Of a DNA stretch of 64,000 nucleotides, positions 60,232 to 64,000 are shown piece by piece; position 1 is the first letter of the stretch; each line of letters begins with the position of its first letter. The translations under genes were made by a program, and so were the position numbers. The notes beneath the pieces are model-generated. The model was not told where the DNA came from and ran no database searches. It was given only the letters and a program-made list of their open reading frames with translations. This DNA comes from CAYWMD01 sp964458575 (GTDB taxonomy: Bacteria > Verrucomicrobiota > Verrucomicrobiia > Limisphaerales > JADLHS01): NCBI GenBank assembly GCA_964458575.1, contig CAYWMD010000001.1, forward strand, positions 370,062-434,061, in the 5' to 3' direction.

Positions 60232-63200
60232 TCACGGCGCCCACGGTGACCAGTCAAAGCGGCGCATCTGGTATCGAGCCGGGTCCAAGCCCTCATGAAG
60301 TGAAAGGAAATCCATGTCGGCCTGCATTTGCGGGCTTAGGCCGCTGGTGCCGCGACCGGAAAACATGATGAGCTTGTTGTCCGGTGATGGAATCAAATTC
60401 GGAGAGCCGCTGTCGCCGCCCTTGTAAATTGAATAGACAAAGGGAGGAACGACGGCGGCGCAATTTCCAAACTGTTCCGGGCCGAGGAACAGGTAGGGCA
60501 GATCCGGCGTGTTCGCGTAATAGATCTCCCGGTCCGCCGGAGACATTACGAAGACGGGGCTGATGCTCGGCGGAACGTCTTCCGTGAAGATCAGAATTCC
60601 GTAATCGTAGCCCGCCGTGTAATCAACGCGGATGAACTCAGCGGCGACGGTCATTTGGACGACGGTGTTGTCGGCGCTGCAAAACCACACGCGTTTGCCC
60701 GCCAGGTAGGTGTGCAAGCCGTTTTCACCCATTGAGTGTCCGCGCACATACGCATGCCGTCGCGTCAGGAGCGTCACCGGTATCTGGCCGGGGGCCATCT
60801 GAAACTCATTGCACTGTGAGATGGCGGTGAATCCTTCCAGCCCGTAGAGCAGGCAGTTTGTATTCCACGCCATCACCGGCGGCGTATCGGGCCATCCCGG
60901 TGGGAGTGTGCGCTCGGTCCACATCACCATGGACCGCCCGTTGGTATGCGCGATGAAATTCGTCCAGACCGTCTGTCGGAAAGGTGAAGCGGTGACCGCG
61001 CCGGAATCGGAGATGGAGCGATAATATCGCGAGGGCGTCCCCGAAGGCAGAACGTCGTCATACTCGAAACGGCCCTGGGTGTCCGCCGTGCGCGTGGCAA
61101 CGGATTGCCAATTCGGGTGCTCCAGGCTTTCGGCGTATTGAATATTGTACACGCGCCAAGGAACACCGGAGAAGATGAGGTGGTAATTTCCATCGCCCAG
61201 ATCCACGATTGACAGATTAGCAGAAGGTTCGTAACCGACGCGGGGGGCGATTTCCACCGTGGCCGTGGCCGTGGCGCCCAGGCTGTCCCGCACCCGGTAG
61301 GTGAAGGCGTCGGCATTCACAAATCCGACTGGCGGCGTGTAAAATATCCAGCCTTCCGCCAGGCTAAGCGAACCGCCCTCAACGGTAGCGGCGCTGATGG
61401 CGTCCAAAGTCAGCGCTTCGCCATCGGCATCTGAATCGTTGGCCAGCAAATCGTTCAGCAGATATTTGGTCCCGTGAGTCGGATTGCGTTGGATGACATC
61501 TCCCAAAGCCACGGGCACGTTGTTCATGACCTGAAAGAAGCCGAACAGACACGTGGCGCTTCGGTAATGGTCGTCGCCGGAATATTCGGCGCAAACGGTG
61601 TGCTCACCCCAGGCGAGGCTGCTGGTGACCAGACTGGCACCGCCTTCCTGAACGCCAACGGGACTGCCATAAGCCATTCCGTCAATTTGGAACTGCACTG
61701 TTCCTGAAGGTGCGGCATCGCCGCCGGAGAATTTCGCGAGTCTGGCCACCAGCGCCACGGTCGTGCCGGGAGGCGCTGGATTGGTCGAGGACACAACCGA
61801 AAGGCAGAACGGCAAAGAAACGTCTCCGCCTTCCTGATAAACGCTGCGGTAGAATCGGGCTCCCGGCCCCGCCAACGCTGCATCTTCCGCCCGCAATTCG
61901 CCTGACGGGTCGGCGGTGCCAACGGCCAGCATTCGCCAGGATGGATCTTGCGGCGTCTCCGTAAATTCAATCAGATAGTTTCCCCATGGAACACCATCCG
62001 AGATGACCCGGAAATGTCCGCCGCCCAAATCGAAGAGGTTCAATCGTGCTGCCGTCCCGCGGTCGGGAAGGACGGCCAGCGTGACCGCGCCGGTGGCACA
62101 GCCGCCGTGGCTGTCGCGCACGGTGTAAGCGAACGAATCGTTGCTGGTGAAATCAGGAGGTGGGGTGTAAAAGAGCCAGCCGTTGGTCTGGCCGATGGTT
62201 CCTCCGGCTGTGCTGGTGAGCGCCGCTCCGTCAAATGCCACCGTGTCTCCATCCGCGTCCGAATCATTGGCCAGCAGCACACTCACGGGCACTTTCGCGC
62301 CTTGCGTCGCAACCCGGGTGACGACGTCGTCCATTATCACCGGCGGTGTGTTGATGATTTGCATCGTCCCCAACTCGGCCGTTGTTCCCAGGAAATTGGC
62401 GTCGCCTGAGTACTCAACGCTAATGAGGTGGTGACCGGCGGGGATTGCGACGCTGTTGAGACTGCCCTGGCCCTCGACCAACCTCACTGGCGTTTCGAAA
62501 TCGGCGCCGTCCACCTTGAATTGCACCGTGCCCGTTGGAACTCCCGTGCTCGGCGGAAGCGGACTCAATCCAACGCTGAGCGTGACCCATGAACCAAGCA
62601 GCGCCGGGTTGGCCGATGAACCCAGCACGGCCACCGTGACAGCTTGCGTGATGTTCAACGTGCCAAGATTCGTGGACACGGTGTAGTTGACCAGTTTGCC
62701 ATCCGGATCATCGAACGCAGGCGTGATCGGATGTTCGCCCACCGGACTGTCCGTTACGGCGACCGTGTGAAACGTGACGGTGATACGCTCGCCGTTCTGC
62801 ACGCCCGTCAGCGTGCCGGTCAACGGCGGATTGGTCGTGCCGTAGGGGCGGAACACCGAATCGGCGCTGACGGTCAAGTCCGCAACCGTGACCGTCAACG
62901 CGCCGTTGGAAAAAGTGAGCGCGTAATTGGTCGCCATCAGTCCGCTAGATTCGATGGTATACTTGCCCGGCGGGCTGTTGGTGTCGGCGGCCGTGCCCAA
63001 CAGCAATTCCCCACCCAGCACGGACGCATCCTCGCCATTGACCCAACCGCTGAGACTGGCGGTGAACACGGGATTGGTCCGTCCGTACGCACGAGTGCAG
63101 TCATCGGCCTGAACCAACAACGCCGCCGCCGTGACGGTCAATGTGCCGAAGTTGGTGAGGACTGCGTAGTTTCCCAGTTTCCCGTCCGGATCCTGCCAGA

Positions 63201-64000
63201 CCGGGAAGATCAAATAATCACCCACCGGGCTGTTGGTATCCGCCGCGGTCTGAAAGATCGCGGTCAGATTGTCGCCGTTCTGCACGCCCGCCAACGTGCC
63301 GGTCAGGGGTGGGTTGGTGGCGCCGTAGGATCGCGTCACCGCGTCGGCACTGATGCGCAAGTTCACGGCGGTAACCGTCAACGTGCCGTTGGAAAATGTG
63401 AGCGCGTAATTGGTCGCCGACAATCCGCCGGGTTCAATCGCGTAGTTGCCCACCGGACTGTTCGTCTCCGCCAGCGTTTGGAACCCCAATTCCCCACCCA
63501 GCACCGAGGCATCCTCGCCGTTGACAAAACCGCTGATGGCGGCGGTGAAAATCGGATTGGTCTGGCCGTACGCTCGACTCGAATCGTCGGCCTTCACCAA
63601 CAACGCCGCCGGGATGACGGTCAGCGTACCGAGATTCGTGGACACGGAGTAGTTGACCAGTTTCCCATCCAGATCGTTGAGCGCGGGAGTGATGGGGTAT
63701 TCACCGGCCGGGCTGCTGGTTTCGGCCGGGGTTTGGAAAGTGGCCGTGATATTCTCGCCGTTCTGCACGCCGATCAGCGTGCCCGTCAAGGGCGGGTTGG
63801 TCTCGCCGTAAGCACGGAAAACCGGGTCGGCACCGACGGTCAAGGCCGCCACGGTAATCGTCAACGTGCCATTGGAGTAAGTGAGCGTGTAATTGGTCGC
63901 GGTCAGTCCGCCGGGCTCGATCGCGTACTCACCCACCGGACTGTTCGTTTCGGCAAGGGTGTGGAACACCAATTCCCCGTCCAGCACCGAAGCCACCTCG
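60232..64000 (-). CDS. Large secreted MBG-repeat protein with C-terminal trypsin-like domain (N-terminus outside the window)
   Basis: At least 1255 residues, open to the window edge on its 5' side. In order: several MBG-type repeats (AYGQTNP.FTA..SGFVNGEDASVLGGEL..., NSPVG.Y.I.P.G...NY.L....GTLTV) ending near 62640; a bacterial Ig-like domain (GTVQFKVDGADFETPV); a cadherin-like block (LLANDSDADGDTVAFDGAAL, FTSNDSFAYTVRDSHGG); a second Ig plus cadherin-like pair (GTVQFQIDGMAYGSPV, LLANDSDADGEALTLDAI); each cadherin block is followed by a YLIEFTETP/YNIQYAESL module. The last ~260 residues carry LLTRRHAYVRGH, YDYGILIF and GGDSGSPN, which look like the His, Asp and Ser motifs of chymotrypsin-fold proteases. 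Probably an extracellular adhesin-like protein with a protease head; activity is inference. Confidence 0.85.
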   Translation of the reverse strand, partial: EVASVLDGELVFHTLAETNSPVGEYAIEPGGLTATNYTLTYSNGTLTITVAALTVGADPVFRAYGETNPPLTGTLIGVQNGENITATFQTPAETSSPAGEYPITPALNDLDGKLVNYSVSTNLGTLTVIPAALLVKADDSSRAYGQTNPIFTAAISGFVNGEDASVLGGELGFQTLAETNSPVGNYAIEPGGLSATNYALTFSNGTLTVTAVNLRISADAVTRSYGATNPPLTGTLAGVQNGDNLTAIFQTAADTNSPVGDYLIFPVWQDPDGKLGNYAVLTNFGTLTVTAAALLVQADDCTRAYGRTNPVFTASLSGWVNGEDASVLGGELLLGTAADTNSPPGKYTIESSGLMATNYALTFSNGALTVTVADLTVSADSVFRPYGTTNPPLTGTLTGVQNGERITVTFHTVAVTDSPVGEHPITPAFDDPDGKLVNYTVSTNLGTLNITQAVTVAVLGSSANPALLGSWVTLSVGLSPLPPSTGVPTGTVQFKVDGADFETPVRLVEGQGSLNSVAIPAGHHLISVEYSGDANFLGTTAELGTMQIINTPPVIMDDVVTRVATQGAKVPVSVLLANDSDADGDTVAFDGAALTSTAGGTIGQTNGWLFYTPPPDFTSNDSFAYTVRDSHGGCATGAVTLAVLPDRGTAARLNLFDLGGGHFRVISDGVPWGNYLIEFTETPQDPSWRMLAVGTADPSGELRAEDAALAGPGARFYRSVYQEGGDVSLPFCLSVVSSTNPAPPGTTVALVARLAKFSGGDAAPSGTVQFQIDGMAYGSPVGVQEGGASLVTSSLAWGEHTVCAEYSGDDHYRSATCLFGFFQVMNNVPVALGDVIQRNPTHGTKYLLNDLLANDSDADGEALTLDAISAATVEGGSLSLAEGWIFYTPPVGFVNADAFTYRVRDSLGATATATVEIAPRVGYEPSANLSIVDLGDGNYHLIFSGVPWRVYNIQYAESLEHPNWQSVATRTADTQGRFEYDDVLPSGTPSRYYRSISDSGAVTASPFRQTVWTNFIAHTNGRSMVMWTERTLPPGWPDTPPVMAWNTNCLLYGLEGFTAISQCNEFQMAPGQIPVTLLTRRHAYVRGHSMGENGLHTYLAGKRVWFCSADNTVVQMTVAAEFIRVDYTAGYDYGILIFTEDVPPSISPVFVMSPADREIYYANTPDLPYLFLGPEQFGNCAAVVPPFVYSIYKGGDSGSPNLIPSPDNKLIMFSGRGTSGLSPQMQADMDFLSLHEGLDPARYQMRRFDWSPWAP
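62792..64000 (-). repeat. 483-bp tandem repeat within the MBG gene
   Basis: The same CCGTTCTGCACGCC segment recurs at 62792, 63275 and 63758, giving two exact periods of 483 bp (161 codons). Each period codes two MBG domains of alternating type, and the array continues past the window end. Confidence 0.85.

Overview
The window is GC-rich, gene-dense bacterial chromosome, most likely from the phylum Verrucomicrobiota (Pedosphaera/Limisphaera-like). I infer this from the gene mix: giant secreted Calx-beta and MBG-repeat proteins, a sulfatase, a FecR-TPR-barrel protein opposite an ECF sigma factor, a CHASE2 serine/threonine kinase, many signal peptides and few clear Shine-Dalgarno sites. No database search was possible. 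There are no rRNA genes, CRISPR arrays, transposases or phage genes. One tRNA (Pro, anticodon TGG) is present.

Layout. 1-3.9 kb is a minus-strand heavy-metal (Cu/Ag type) efflux cluster: a secreted YHS-like protein, a Cys-rich small protein, and the TolC-like, CusB-like and CusA-like (cut off) subunits. 3.9-9.2 kb has thiD, an ankyrin protein, a PAS hybrid histidine kinase and an ECF sigma factor. 9.3-20.6 kb holds envelope and secreted proteins: FecR-TPR-barrel, an Ig-domain protein, the CHASE2 kinase, a subtilisin-like protease and a sulfatase. 20.7-32.7 kb has transaldolase and two tandem Calx-beta giants (1999 and 1517 aa) that share an N-terminal domain and a 1011-bp higher-order repeat. 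32.7-38.4 kb has aspS, a PAP2 phosphatase overlapping a prepilin peptidase, aroE and a secreted orphan. 38.5-44 kb is a nitrogen block on the minus strand (APC permease with USP tail, glnK, amtB, glnA). 44-47.7 kb has the tRNA, a small membrane protein, a beta-helix protein and an SGNH hydrolase. 47.7-52.3 kb reads hpf, amidohydrolase, bioF, bioA on the minus strand. 52.4-60.2 kb has an orphan parA, HEAT and PQQ-propeller proteins, an Nfn-like pair, a flavin reductase and gcvT. 60.2-64 kb is a partial MBG-repeat protein whose C-terminus carries trypsin-like His, Asp and GDSGSP motifs.

The strongest unexpected signal is a set of five short palindromic elements, each with two 23-nt inverted arms. 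Three of them lie inside, and in frame with, the adjacent biotin genes: two in bioA and one in bioF. They encode extra peptides at places where BioA and BioF of other bacteria have none. The other two are intergenic and share the arm sequence of the bioF copy. This resembles the Rickettsia palindromic elements, which also insert in frame into protein genes, but the sequences here look unrelated to those.
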